Shown in pieces: positions 1-6,766 of a stretch of 17,216 nucleotides of DNA. Source of the stretch: Amphritea sp. GTDB taxonomy: Bacteria; Pseudomonadota; Gammaproteobacteria; Pseudomonadales; Nitrincolaceae. A program made the position numbers and the translations under genes. How positions within the stretch are numbered: the first letter of the stretch is position 1; each line of letters begins with the position of its first letter. The stretch lies in NCBI GenBank assembly GCA_024679635.1, contig JAIBDA010000018.1, positions 1 to 17,216 of the forward strand, read 5' to 3'. The notes below the pieces were generated by a model, which saw only the letters and a program-made list of their open reading frames with translations, did no database searches and was not told where the DNA came from.

Positions 1-64
1 AAGTTTCTTCGTTAAAGGTGAAGAAGCCCGTCTGACGCCAGCTGAAAACGTAGTTTCCAGCTAA
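1..64 (+). CDS. C-terminal end of an upstream gene, probably norB (partial)
   Basis: An open frame enters from the left edge (first whole codon at 2) and stops at TAA 62-64. The last residues read SFFVKGEEARLTPAENVVSS. Too little remains to identify it from sequence. The next genes are all nitric oxide reductase accessory genes on the same strand, so the large catalytic subunit NorB, an inner-membrane haem b/non-haem iron protein that ends in a short cytoplasmic tail, is the most likely identity. That is inference from context only. Confidence 0.5.
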   Translation, partial: SFFVKGEEARLTPAENVVSS

Positions 65-75
65 TCCGACACAGC

Positions 76-98
76 AGCCCCCACCGCAGGTGGGGGCT
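76..98 (+). other. Strong GC-rich hairpin between norB and the polyferredoxin gene
   Basis: A perfect 10-bp stem (AGCCCCCACC at 76-85 with GGTGGGGGCT at 89-98) closes a 3-nt GCA loop, 12 bases after the upstream stop codon and about 15 bases before the next start. No run of T follows (the next bases are ATATCGGGTC), so it does not look like a complete intrinsic terminator. It may be an mRNA-stability or processing hairpin, or a partial attenuator, that sets the ratio of catalytic to accessory proteins. Confidence 0.7.
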
Positions 99-114
99 AT
101 ATCGGGTCTTTGTG

Positions 115-1038
115 ATGCTTCAGCCTCAACAGTTCTACCGTAATCTAAGCCGTACCGCTTTTTTCCTCCTGTTTCTGATCGCTCCAGTAACTAACCTGTT
201 TCGCTATGACCTGACGGAAGGGCATTTTATCCTGTTTGGACAGTCATTGGGCTTAGGTATTGATCAGGCTATTGCAGGAGTTGCAGGTACGGATGCCGCT
301 TTTCAGATTTTGATAAGAGTGCTGCTGCCGATCGTAGTGCTGGTGGCTGCCGGTATCTGGGTCGCTGCAAAATATGGGCGTCTGTATTGTGGCTGGTTAT
401 GTCCTCATTTCTCCGTGGTCGAATTGATAAACGGACAGATGCAGAAACTTATTGGCCGGCCAACGATCTGGGAAAAAGGCAGTAAACCGCATAGTGGCGC
501 TGCCTGGTTGCTGCTGATCTGTAGTAGTACGTTGATGGCGCTGGTTTGGTCTGTGGGCTTGCTGGGCTATCTGGTATCGCCTCTGGAGCTGTATCATGAC
601 TTGTTACATTGGCAGCTAGGCGGTGGCAGAGCGTTGTTTATCTGCGTGGCGACACTGGTTTTTCTCAGTGACTTCCTGTTTGCCCGCCATCTGTTTTGCA
701 AGTTTGGCTGTGCCTTAGGCGTGATGCAGAGTTTGCTCTGGATGGCGAACCCTAAGGCGTTGATGGTGAGCTTTGACAGTAAGCGGGCGGACCTGTGTAA
801 GGATTGTAACAGTGCCTGCGACACGGCCTGTCCAATGCGATTACCGGCGCGCAGTATTAAACGTCGAAAGTTTACCTGTACTCAATGCAGTGAATGTATT
901 CATGCCTGTAATGAAGTACAGAAAGATAACCCCGACGGCGGATTGCTACACTGGACGCCAGGAGATCAGCGCCGACATGCCGACAGTGACCGGATAATAC
1001 CCGCTATCACTATTGAAAAACCTAAAGGGAATGAGTGA
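115..1038 (+). CDS. NapH/NosR-like membrane-bound polyferredoxin (4Fe-4S)
   Basis: A 307-residue inner-membrane iron-sulfur protein. Four to five hydrophobic helices (about residues 15-30, 66-86, 130-155, 172-190) are followed by a cytoplasmic ferredoxin-like end. Two CxxxC motifs flank the helices (C92/C96 in YCGWLCP and C195/C199 in FCKFGC), as in the NapH/NosR family. Two cluster-binding sets follow: CxxCxxxCxxxCP (C228, C231, C235, C239) and CxxCxxCxxxC (C255, C258, C261, C265). Family members pass electrons from quinol to periplasmic reductases or help to mature them. Its place between probable norB and norE suggests a role in electron supply to, or assembly of, nitric oxide reductase; that is inference. 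It is much shorter than CcoG or full NosR. GTG 112 directly precedes ATG 115; I chose 115 because the weak GGG upstream is better spaced. It overlaps norE by one base (TGATG). Confidence 0.85.
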   Translation: MLQPQQFYRNLSRTAFFLLFLIAPVTNLFRYDLTEGHFILFGQSLGLGIDQAIAGVAGTDAAFQILIRVLLPIVVLVAAGIWVAAKYGRLYCGWLCPHFSVVELINGQMQKLIGRPTIWEKGSKPHSGAAWLLLICSSTLMALVWSVGLLGYLVSPLELYHDLLHWQLGGGRALFICVATLVFLSDFLFARHLFCKFGCALGVMQSLLWMANPKALMVSFDSKRADLCKDCNSACDTACPMRLPARSIKRRKFTCTQCSECIHACNEVQKDNPDGGLLHWTPGDQRRHADSDRIIPAITIEKPKGNE

Positions 1039-1631
1039 TGAGCGCCGTTGAAATACCGCAGCCTTTGATGCCGGAAAAAATATTACCGGGTGACTTTGCC
1101 GTGTGGCTATTCATTCTGGCGGAACTCAGTGTGTTTGCACTGCTGTTTATTCTCTATGCCATCACCCGTGCCCGCTTTCCTGAACTGTTTGCCGAGGGGC
1201 AGGCGAATATCAATATTAATGCGGGCCTGGGTAATACTCTGGCGTTACTGACCAGTAGTTATTTTGTGGTGGCTGCGCAGCAGGCCCTGCTGAAAAACAG
1301 GTCGAAAATAGCGGTATGGAATATTGTTCTGGCGCTGCTAAGCGGCTGTGTCTATTTGACGATAAAGGCCTATGAGTATCTGCATGTTGCCGAATTGGGT
1401 TTTGGCCTGAGTAGCAATGATTTCTACTTTTTTTACTTTGGCCTGACTGCGTTTCATATGTTCCATGTGATTTTGGGGATGCTGGTGCTAATAGTACTTG
1501 CAGTTAAAGTCGCTAAGGGGGTCTACCACGCTGAACGTATGAATGAGTTTGAAAGTGGTGCCTGCTATTGGCATATGGTGGATCTTCTTTGGTTGATCCT
1601 GTTTCCACTGATTTATGTGTTGCATGGCTGA
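1038..1631 (+). CDS. norE: NorE, haem-copper oxidase subunit III-like protein of the nor operon
   Basis: A 197-residue protein with about five membrane helices and the look of cytochrome c oxidase subunit III: an N-terminal LPGDFAVWLFILAELSVFALLF segment, AFHMFHVILGMLVL in the middle and ESGACYWHMVDLLWLILFPLIYVL at the end. NorE proteins accompany NO reductase and affect its activity or assembly without being part of the purified NorCB enzyme. I chose ATG 1038, which overlaps the previous stop as TGATG and sits 7 bases after AAAGGGA (1024-1030). An in-frame GTG lies three bases earlier. It is translationally coupled to the polyferredoxin gene and is followed after a few bases by the norF-like gene. 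Confidence 0.88.
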   Translation: MSAVEIPQPLMPEKILPGDFAVWLFILAELSVFALLFILYAITRARFPELFAEGQANININAGLGNTLALLTSSYFVVAAQQALLKNRSKIAVWNIVLALLSGCVYLTIKAYEYLHVAELGFGLSSNDFYFFYFGLTAFHMFHVILGMLVLIVLAVKVAKGVYHAERMNEFESGACYWHMVDLLWLILFPLIYVLHG

Positions 1632-1640
1632 GGTGAAATG

Positions 1641-1916
1641 ATGAGTACGGTGTGTAAACCAAAATTTACCGGACTGAAGCTGATCCTGCTGTGGTTGCTA
1701 TTGTTAATATTAACCCTGGCTGCGGCCCTGCTGGCTGAGCCCTATACTGTGACTATTGGACTGGTAGCAATTGTTCTCTTTGTTACTGCGATTAAAGCAA
1801 AAGTGCTGGTGGATTCATTCATGGGGCTGAAAAACGCTCCGCTTTTTTGGCGAGCCTTGTTACTGGCGTACGTACCCGTGTTGGGGGTGATTATTACCCT
1901 GACTTACGCCTTCTGA
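1641..1916 (+). CDS. norF: NorF-like small membrane protein (COX4-like)
   Basis: A 91-residue, very hydrophobic protein with three predicted membrane helices (about residues 12-30, 34-51, 68-88). The segment AIKAKVLVDSFMGLKNAPLFWR between helices two and three is typical of NorF and cytochrome c oxidase subunit IV-like proteins. NorF is found with NorE beside NO reductase and is thought to help its activity or assembly; the exact role is unknown. ATG 1638 and ATG 1641 are adjacent; GAGG at 1630-1633 lies 7 bases before the second, so I prefer 1641. It is separated from norE by 9 bases and from norQ by 20. The symbol rests on position, size and helix pattern more than on distinctive residues. 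Confidence 0.75.
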   Translation: MSTVCKPKFTGLKLILLWLLLLILTLAAALLAEPYTVTIGLVAIVLFVTAIKAKVLVDSFMGLKNAPLFWRALLLAYVPVLGVIITLTYAF

Positions 1917-1936
1917 AGATTGATAGGAGTTAGAGT

Positions 1937-2755
1937 ATGAGTGCTGTTACTCAGCTGGATAAGAAAGATGTATTACCCTTCTACGAACCGCAGGGCGATG
2001 AGATCGAGCTCTTTATGCATGCCTATGAGCATAAATTGCCGGTATTGATTAAAGGGCCGACCGGTTGCGGTAAAACCCGTTTTATCAGCTACATGGCTGA
2101 GAAACTGAACCTGCCGCTCTACACCGTGGCCTGCCATGATGATTTGAGTGCGTCTGACCTGGTGGGACGTCACTTAATCGGTGATGGCGCGACTGTTTGG
2201 AGTGATGGTCCACTAACCCGGGCAGTACGAGAAGGCGGCATCTGTTATCTGGATGAAGTCGTCGAAGCGCGTAAAGATACGACGGTAGTGATTCACCCCC
2301 TTACCGATGACCGGCGAATCCTGCCGATCGACCGAACCGGCGAAACCTTGCATGCGCCGGATAATTTTATGCTGGTAGTGTCTTACAACCCCGGCTATCA
2401 AAACTTGCTCAAAGGGATGAAGCCCAGTACCCGTCAGCGTTTTCTGTCGATGAGCTTTGACTACCTGCCTGCCACGGCCGAAGTTGAGGTGCTCATTAAC
2501 GAAACCAGCCTGGATAAAGGGATGGCCCAGCGTCTGGTGGTACTGGCTAATACGCTAAGAGAGTTGAAAGATCAGGATCTTGAAGAGGGTGCCAGTACAC
2601 GTTTGCTGGTCTACACAGCGACCCTGATTAACACCGGCTTTGATCCGGTTAAAGCTTGTCGGGCTGGCATGATCGAACCGCTAACGGATGATCCGGATAT
2701 CGTTGCCGGACTGATGGAGCTGGTACAGGCTGCCTTTGGCAGTGCTGAGGCCTGA
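1937..2755 (+). CDS. norQ: NorQ, MoxR-family AAA+ ATPase activating nitric oxide reductase
   Basis: A 272-residue soluble AAA+ ATPase. Walker A is GPTGCGKT (residues 40-47, K46 and T47 contacting the nucleotide), Walker B is ICYLDE (102-107) and the sensor 1 asparagine is N151 in SYNPGY. The length and motifs match NorQ/CbbQ proteins. With the VWA protein NorD, NorQ is needed for active NorCB and is thought to remodel it so that the non-haem iron can be inserted. AGGAG at 1925-1929 stands 7 bases before the ATG, a strong start. norD follows 81 bases downstream, the longest gap inside the operon. The product is cytoplasmic. Confidence 0.95.
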   Translation: MSAVTQLDKKDVLPFYEPQGDEIELFMHAYEHKLPVLIKGPTGCGKTRFISYMAEKLNLPLYTVACHDDLSASDLVGRHLIGDGATVWSDGPLTRAVREGGICYLDEVVEARKDTTVVIHPLTDDRRILPIDRTGETLHAPDNFMLVVSYNPGYQNLLKGMKPSTRQRFLSMSFDYLPATAEVEVLINETSLDKGMAQRLVVLANTLRELKDQDLEEGASTRLLVYTATLINTGFDPVKACRAGMIEPLTDDPDIVAGLMELVQAAFGSAEA

Positions 2756-2836
2756 ACCTTTAAGGACAGGGTTCTCTGAAACTAAAGGCGATGTCACCGG
2801 GCCGGTTAAAGAATCAGTTGTTGGAGTAGTACCCCA

Positions 2837-4702
2837 ATGGAAGAACAGGTAGGTCAGATATGGGACCGCTTAATCACCCGTGTAGCCAAACAAGGCTATG
2901 CGGAAGCAGCGGTGACCTTAGATCAGGTTAAAGCCCCGTTGGGTGTATTTTTCCGCGCGCTGGGGGGCGATAGTGCGTTGCGTGTCACTGCGACAACAGC
3001 AACTCTGCATAAGGCTCGCAGAAACTGGCTACAGCGGATAGCGGGTAGTGGGCATAAGGTGGAGTTAGCCTGGCAGGATGAAACCTGTCTTTACTTGCCG
3101 GTGCAGCTCGATGTTTTTCCTGATCGACAGCTTAACCGCGATCTGTATTTCTGGCTGGCAGCCATGGCCGGGGCCCGGGTTCCGGCTGAGGTTCATCGGG
3201 GTGTTAACTGGATTGTTGATAATCAGCAGCGAACCTTGCACACCCTGAGGCAGTTTCAGGGATTACATCATCGTTACCTAACACTGGTGCAGGCTTACAT
3301 TGCCCTGCGGCCCGAACCTGAGAGGCTTAAACCTGAAGCGGCAGCGCTGGAACGGGCAATACAGCAAGCGCTGATACAGCCGGGCTCTGTAGCTGCGTTA
3401 CCCCAAGCTGGTTTCGCACCTGCTCCTGTATCTTTATGGCTGCATCCTGATCCGCCGCGGAGCGCGGGACTGCTTAATTCCGACGATGCTCAGGATCGCA
3501 ATGCCTCCAAAGGTGAGACCCGACAAACACAACAGCGTCGCCGTCAGGCCGAGCGAGTTGAAAAGCCAGATGAGCAAGGCTTTACGATGGGTGTGCGTCA
3601 TGAAGCCGACCTGTTTTCTTTTGGTGAATTCAGCAAGATGGATCGGGGCACAGATGAGGAAGATGACCTGGATCAGGCTGAAAATATTGCCAATGATATC
3701 GATAAGATGTCGGTAGCCCAGGATAACACCACGGTGGCCAGCCGTATAAAATTTGATCTGGATCTGCCTTCCGAGCAGGAAGATGATATCCCCCTGAGTG
3801 AGGGGGTGTTGTATCCCGAATGGGATTTCAAGAAGAATCAGTTGTTGCCCGACCAGTGCCGGATCATCCCGATGATGAGTCGTAATGCGGTCGATTGTGA
3901 ACTCCCTGATCATCTGCAAAAACCCGCCCGCCGATTACGCCGCCAATTTGAAAGTCTGTCGGCCCGGCCACAATGGATTCGTGGGCAGTATGAAGGAGAT
4001 AAACTCGATCTGGATGCTTATCTCGATTATCGGGGGGCCATCGCCAGCAGTGGTTCAGCGCATGCGGGAGACCCCCGGCTGTACTATCAAAAGCGTCCAC
4101 TCATCCGGGATATGGCATGTCTGCTTCTGGCGGATCTGTCCCTTTCGACTGATGCCTGGGTAAACGATAACCACCAGGTTATTGATGTAATAAGGGACTC
4201 TGTACATCTGTTTGCCGAGAGCCTGCACGCCAGTGGTGATCAGTTTGCCATTCATGGCTTTTCTTCCCGTCGGCGCGAACATGTCCGGTTTAATTGTATT
4301 AAGGATTTTAACGACAATTACGATGCTAAAGTGCGTGGGCGGATTGCCGATATCAGCCCCGGGTTTTATACCCGGATGGGTGCTGCAATCCGCCATGCGA
4401 CCGATCTGCTGGGTAAGCAGTCAGCCCAGAAAAAATTGTTACTATTACTGACCGACGGCAAGCCCAATGACCTGGACCGCTATGAAGGGCGCTACGGGGT
4501 GGAAGATACCCGAAAAGCGATTCTCGAAGCCCGTAACCAGGGTTTGATTCCTTTCTGTATCACCATCGATGAAGAGGCAAATCAGTATTTGCCGTATCTG
4601 TTCGGACATCAAGGCTATACTTTTATTCGTCAGGCGGAACAGTTGCCTAAGCGTTTACCGCAACTGTATATGACCCTGACCGGAAAACTGCTGGGCGGAT
4701 AA
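2837..4702 (+). CDS. norD: NorD, von Willebrand A-domain activator of nitric oxide reductase
   Basis: A 621-residue cytoplasmic protein. The N-terminal half is helical and unremarkable. An acidic, low-complexity linker lies at about residues 265-330 (DEEDDLDQAE). The C-terminal von Willebrand A domain begins near 425 and has a complete metal-ion-dependent adhesion site: D433-x-S435-x-S437 (DLSLS), T512 (TRMG) and D540 (TDG). NorD works with the AAA+ protein NorQ, probably as the adaptor that recognises NorCB; the metal site is what usually binds the target. GGAG at 2823-2826 lies 10 bases before ATG 2837. A 161-codon open frame on the other strand inside it (3434-3919) is a shadow. Sequence and position both support the call. 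Confidence 0.95.
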   Translation: MEEQVGQIWDRLITRVAKQGYAEAAVTLDQVKAPLGVFFRALGGDSALRVTATTATLHKARRNWLQRIAGSGHKVELAWQDETCLYLPVQLDVFPDRQLNRDLYFWLAAMAGARVPAEVHRGVNWIVDNQQRTLHTLRQFQGLHHRYLTLVQAYIALRPEPERLKPEAAALERAIQQALIQPGSVAALPQAGFAPAPVSLWLHPDPPRSAGLLNSDDAQDRNASKGETRQTQQRRRQAERVEKPDEQGFTMGVRHEADLFSFGEFSKMDRGTDEEDDLDQAENIANDIDKMSVAQDNTTVASRIKFDLDLPSEQEDDIPLSEGVLYPEWDFKKNQLLPDQCRIIPMMSRNAVDCELPDHLQKPARRLRRQFESLSARPQWIRGQYEGDKLDLDAYLDYRGAIASSGSAHAGDPRLYYQKRPLIRDMACLLLADLSLSTDAWVNDNHQVIDVIRDSVHLFAESLHASGDQFAIHGFSSRRREHVRFNCIKDFNDNYDAKVRGRIADISPGFYTRMGAAIRHATDLLGKQSAQKKLLLLLTDGKPNDLDRYEGRYGVEDTRKAILEARNQGLIPFCITIDEEANQYLPYLFGHQGYTFIRQAEQLPKRLPQLYMTLTGKLLGG

Positions 4703-4718
4703 AAAAGAATAGATTAGT

Positions 4719-4747
4719 CTGGCTGTTTAGAAAACTCAGGTTATGAT
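4719..4747 (+). promoter_or_regulatory. Probable sigma-70 promoter of dnr
   Basis: TATGAT (4742-4747) is a good -10 hexamer, with a weak -35 candidate CTGGCT (4719-4724) 17 bases upstream. Transcription would start near 4754. This puts the long candidate start codon of dnr (4743) inside the promoter and supports the internal ATG at 4782. No TTGAT-N4-ATCAA box was seen here. Confidence 0.45.
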
Positions 4748-4781
4748 GGGTCTTTTTTTAATCGGCACGGGTGAATTTGTA

Positions 4782-5465
4782 ATGCAAGAAACCAGACTGC
4801 AGACCATTGTAGGCGACAACTTCCTGTTTTCTTCGCTGACAGAAAAAGCGAAGGAAAGTCTGTGCCAGCATTGCCGCATTATCAAACTGAAAAATGATGA
4901 GACTCTCTTTCACCAGGGAGGAGACGCGCAGAGCTTTTATATTGCTTTAGAAGGCAGTATTAAGTTGTTCAAGGTGTCTCAGGAAGGGCAGACCAAAGTA
5001 ATCGAAGTGATTAAGAAAGGAGGCGTTTTTGCTGAAGCGCTGATGTTTATGGATTTGAACAAATATCCTTTGAATGCCGCTGCAATGGGGGTCTGTGAAG
5101 TATTGGTTATCCCGAATCAACTGTATAAAGATACGCTATTGGAAGATCCTCAGTCTGCGTTGAAAGTGATGGGGAACATGGCTGTTAAGCTGCACCGCCG
5201 AATCAATGAAATTGAGATCCTGACACTGCAGAACACCCGTCACCGATTGGGTAACTACCTGTTTGGCCTGGCGCCAGATCCTGCCGTAAAGAAGTGTGTT
5301 GTGCAGTTACCAATGGCGAAACAACTCATCGCCTCTCAGCTGGGCATGCAGCCGGAAACCTTCTCCCGAATGATGAAAGAGATGAAAAACCAGGGGCTGA
5401 TCGAAGTGAGTGGCGCCGAAATTAAAGTGAATGATCTGCAGGGGTTGAGGCAGTTTGGGCACTGA
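4782..5465 (+). CDS. dnr: Dnr, CRP/FNR-family NO-responsive transcription activator
   Basis: A 227-residue regulator, the same length as I recall for Pseudomonas Dnr. The cyclic-nucleotide-like sensor fold covers about residues 15-125, with the Dnr-like stretch FAEALMFMD. A long dimerisation helix follows (KLHRRINEIEIL), then a winged helix-turn-helix with KQLIASQLGMQPETFSR. The recognition helix carries E192-x-x-S195-R196, the FNR/Dnr pattern that reads TTGAT-N4-ATCAA. The four cysteines of an FNR Fe-S cluster are absent; only C28 and C31 (CQHC) stand near the N terminus. Dnr proteins sense NO, probably through haem, and switch on nor, nir and nos operons. The frame stays open up to 4743, but a TATGAT -10 there and the Dnr-like N terminus MQETRLQ favour 4782. 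It closes the nor locus. Confidence 0.88.
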   Translation: MQETRLQTIVGDNFLFSSLTEKAKESLCQHCRIIKLKNDETLFHQGGDAQSFYIALEGSIKLFKVSQEGQTKVIEVIKKGGVFAEALMFMDLNKYPLNAAAMGVCEVLVIPNQLYKDTLLEDPQSALKVMGNMAVKLHRRINEIEILTLQNTRHRLGNYLFGLAPDPAVKKCVVQLPMAKQLIASQLGMQPETFSRMMKEMKNQGLIEVSGAEIKVNDLQGLRQFGH

Positions 5466-5560
5466 GCTTTGTATCAGCAGCCTTAATGAAAATTGTAGAG
5501 CCTGATCTCAGAGATGGGCTTAAACAGGGTTAACGCAGAGGGCGTACTGAGGAGAGAATA

Positions 5561-5592
5561 GGGGATCAGAGACATCGCTGGTACTCTGCCCC
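5561..5592 (-). terminator. Possible terminator after the lipoprotein gene
   Basis: Read on the minus strand, GGGG-CAGAG pairs with CTCTG-AT-CCCC around a 12-base loop, with a two-base bulge. It starts 10 bases after the lipoprotein stop and is followed by TATTCTCTCCT, which is only partly T-rich. The convergent dnr gene ends about 95 bases away. This is a weak candidate. Confidence 0.3.
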
Positions 5593-5601
5593 CTTGAATA
5601 C

Positions 5602-6060
5602 CTATTGGCTGCATGTCCCTTTTTTAGCCATGGCTAACTTTGTGACAGCTTCTTTACCTTTAGCTTCGTCAACTAGCTCAACTCCCGCTCCCCCAACAAA
5701 GGCTCCCATTTTAATATACTGCCTGACAAAGTAGTTTTTGCCGCTTTCTGTTTTTACTAACAGATCGTTAGGGGAGAACTCTGATTCAGTGGAAATCTTA
5801 TGCTCTTTACCCCCGGCGACTTCCTCGTAGAAAAATATATCAGGGGCTGTTTCTCCAATACAGTTGCCGTCGACCCAGACATCTTTTTTCAGGGCAGCGC
5901 CGAATATTCCAGCTCGATAGATATACAGTCCGGAATTTTCGCTGGATGGTGGGCTAAATTTCTTAGCTGAATTAGATTCTTCTTTGCTTTCCATAGGTAC
6001 TGAAGCACACCCGGCTAATAAGGATGTTGCTACAGCCGTAGCAATAAGTAGTTTTTTCAT
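5602..6060 (-). CDS. DUF2846-like small lipoprotein
   Basis: A 152-residue secreted lipoprotein. The signal peptide MKKLLIATAVATSLLAGC ends in a clear lipobox (LAGC, C18). Two residues after the cysteine are S and V rather than D, so by the Asp+2 rule the protein should go to the outer membrane. The mature part has a Ser-rich linker, then LYIYRAG near residue 47, KDVWVDGNCIGE and KNYFVRQYIKMGAFVGG, the pattern I associate with DUF2846 proteins, whose function is unknown. I chose ATG 6060 because AAGGA lies 8 bases upstream; a codon 21 bases earlier would add MKIKGQA before the signal. It follows the hemL group on the same strand but is probably separated by the terminator at 6081-6100. Confidence 0.8.
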   Translation of the reverse strand: MKKLLIATAVATSLLAGCASVPMESKEESNSAKKFSPPSSENSGLYIYRAGIFGAALKKDVWVDGNCIGETAPDIFFYEEVAGGKEHKISTESEFSPNDLLVKTESGKNYFVRQYIKMGAFVGGAGVELVDEAKGKEAVTKLAMAKKGTCSQ

Positions 6061-6080
6061 TGCTTGTCCTTTTATCTTCA

Positions 6081-6100
6081 AAAATGAGCAAATGTTGCTC
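6081..6100 (-). terminator. Weak intrinsic terminator after the hemL group
   Basis: On the minus strand a perfect 6-bp stem GAGCAA/TTGCTC (plus-strand 6086-6091 and 6095-6100) with a 3-base loop is directly followed by ATTTTTG. It stands about 20 bases past the membrane-protein stop and just before the lipoprotein's ribosome site. The short stem means that read-through is likely. It could instead be an operator. Confidence 0.45.
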
Positions 6101-6119
6101 TGTTGATTGAAATGTAGAA

Positions 6120-6761
6120 TTATTTATCTGATTTATCCGAAACCTTTTTGTAATTAAACAGCACTGTCTGCTTAATCGCGATAGCGAAAAGCGGCAGGGT
6201 GGCGGCCATCAGTAGTGGGTATAGATAGCTATTCTCGGGCAGAGTGTTGGGCATTAGTGCACCGGGGCCTGCAATCAAGAGAGTGATGGCCATATTGATG
6301 CCGGCGAGTAGATTGGCCTTTTGCAATACTTTCTCTTTGGTCATCAGAGCCGCCAGAAGCATAGTAGCCGAGACAGCGACTGCGATGATCTGAGTGTAGA
6401 GTTCGCCATGTTCCATTCGGCGCAGTAACTCAAACAGTGCAAATAGCCCTATTAGCCAGCGCCCCCAGGCAGGACGTTGCCAATGCTGATTGCGAGTACT
6501 AACTAACATAACGCTGGCCAGCAACGGTAAGGCTGCATAATAAGCCAGATTAGCGAATATCCGCTGCAGGGTTTCAATATCGCTTCCGGTTTGATTGAGC
6601 AGTAGCTCAGCTAACGCGGAAAGGGCGATAAAGAGGGCAGATAAAGCGCCCGCCTGCAGGGTTGCCCGGGGCGCATCCGGTAGTCGTTGCGCACTCTTTT
6701 GTAGCTGTAAGGCTGCAAAGAGTGCGCCGATAAGCAGTGCGCCTAATGCCAGATTGAGCAA
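6120..6761 (-). CDS. Seven-helix inner-membrane protein of unknown function, TTG start
   Basis: I do not recognise a family. The 213 residues are mostly hydrophobic, with about seven membrane segments (near residues 1-20, 37-57, 70-86, 100-116, 123-142, 150-170, 180-205). The end is charged and cytoplasmic-looking (KKVSDKSDK). The first codon is TTG at 6761. A good GGAG site sits 8 bases upstream, within the last codons of hemL, whose stop is only 5 bases away, so translation is probably coupled to hemL. No nearby in-frame ATG offers a better start. The link to hemL suggests, but does not show, a role near tetrapyrrole metabolism. It is too long and has too many helices to be HemJ-like. Confidence 0.75.
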   Translation of the reverse strand: MLNLALGALLIGALFAALQLQKSAQRLPDAPRATLQAGALSALFIALSALAELLLNQTGSDIETLQRIFANLAYYAALPLLASVMLVSTRNQHWQRPAWGRWLIGLFALFELLRRMEHGELYTQIIAVAVSATMLLAALMTKEKVLQKANLLAGINMAITLLIAGPGALMPNTLPENSYLYPLLMAATLPLFAIAIKQTVLFNYKKVSDKSDK

Positions 6762-6766
6762 TCGAT

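Noticed and set aside
76..111. Hairpin after probable norB as a full terminator
   Set aside because: No T tract follows, and the next gene is close by on the same strand and part of the same functional set.
115..1038. Naming the polyferredoxin ccoG, nosR or napH
   Set aside because: CcoG and NosR are much longer and have extra domains, and no nap genes are present. Only the family-level call is supported.
3434..3919. 161-codon open frame antisense to norD
   Set aside because: It lies wholly inside a well-supported norD, has no ribosome site or family marks, and its codon pattern mirrors the norD frame.
4700..5600. FNR/Dnr boxes (TTGAT-N4-ATCAA) around dnr and other gene starts
   Set aside because: Reading the spacers by eye, I found no convincing copy. 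The operator for the nor operon is probably upstream of norC, outside the window.
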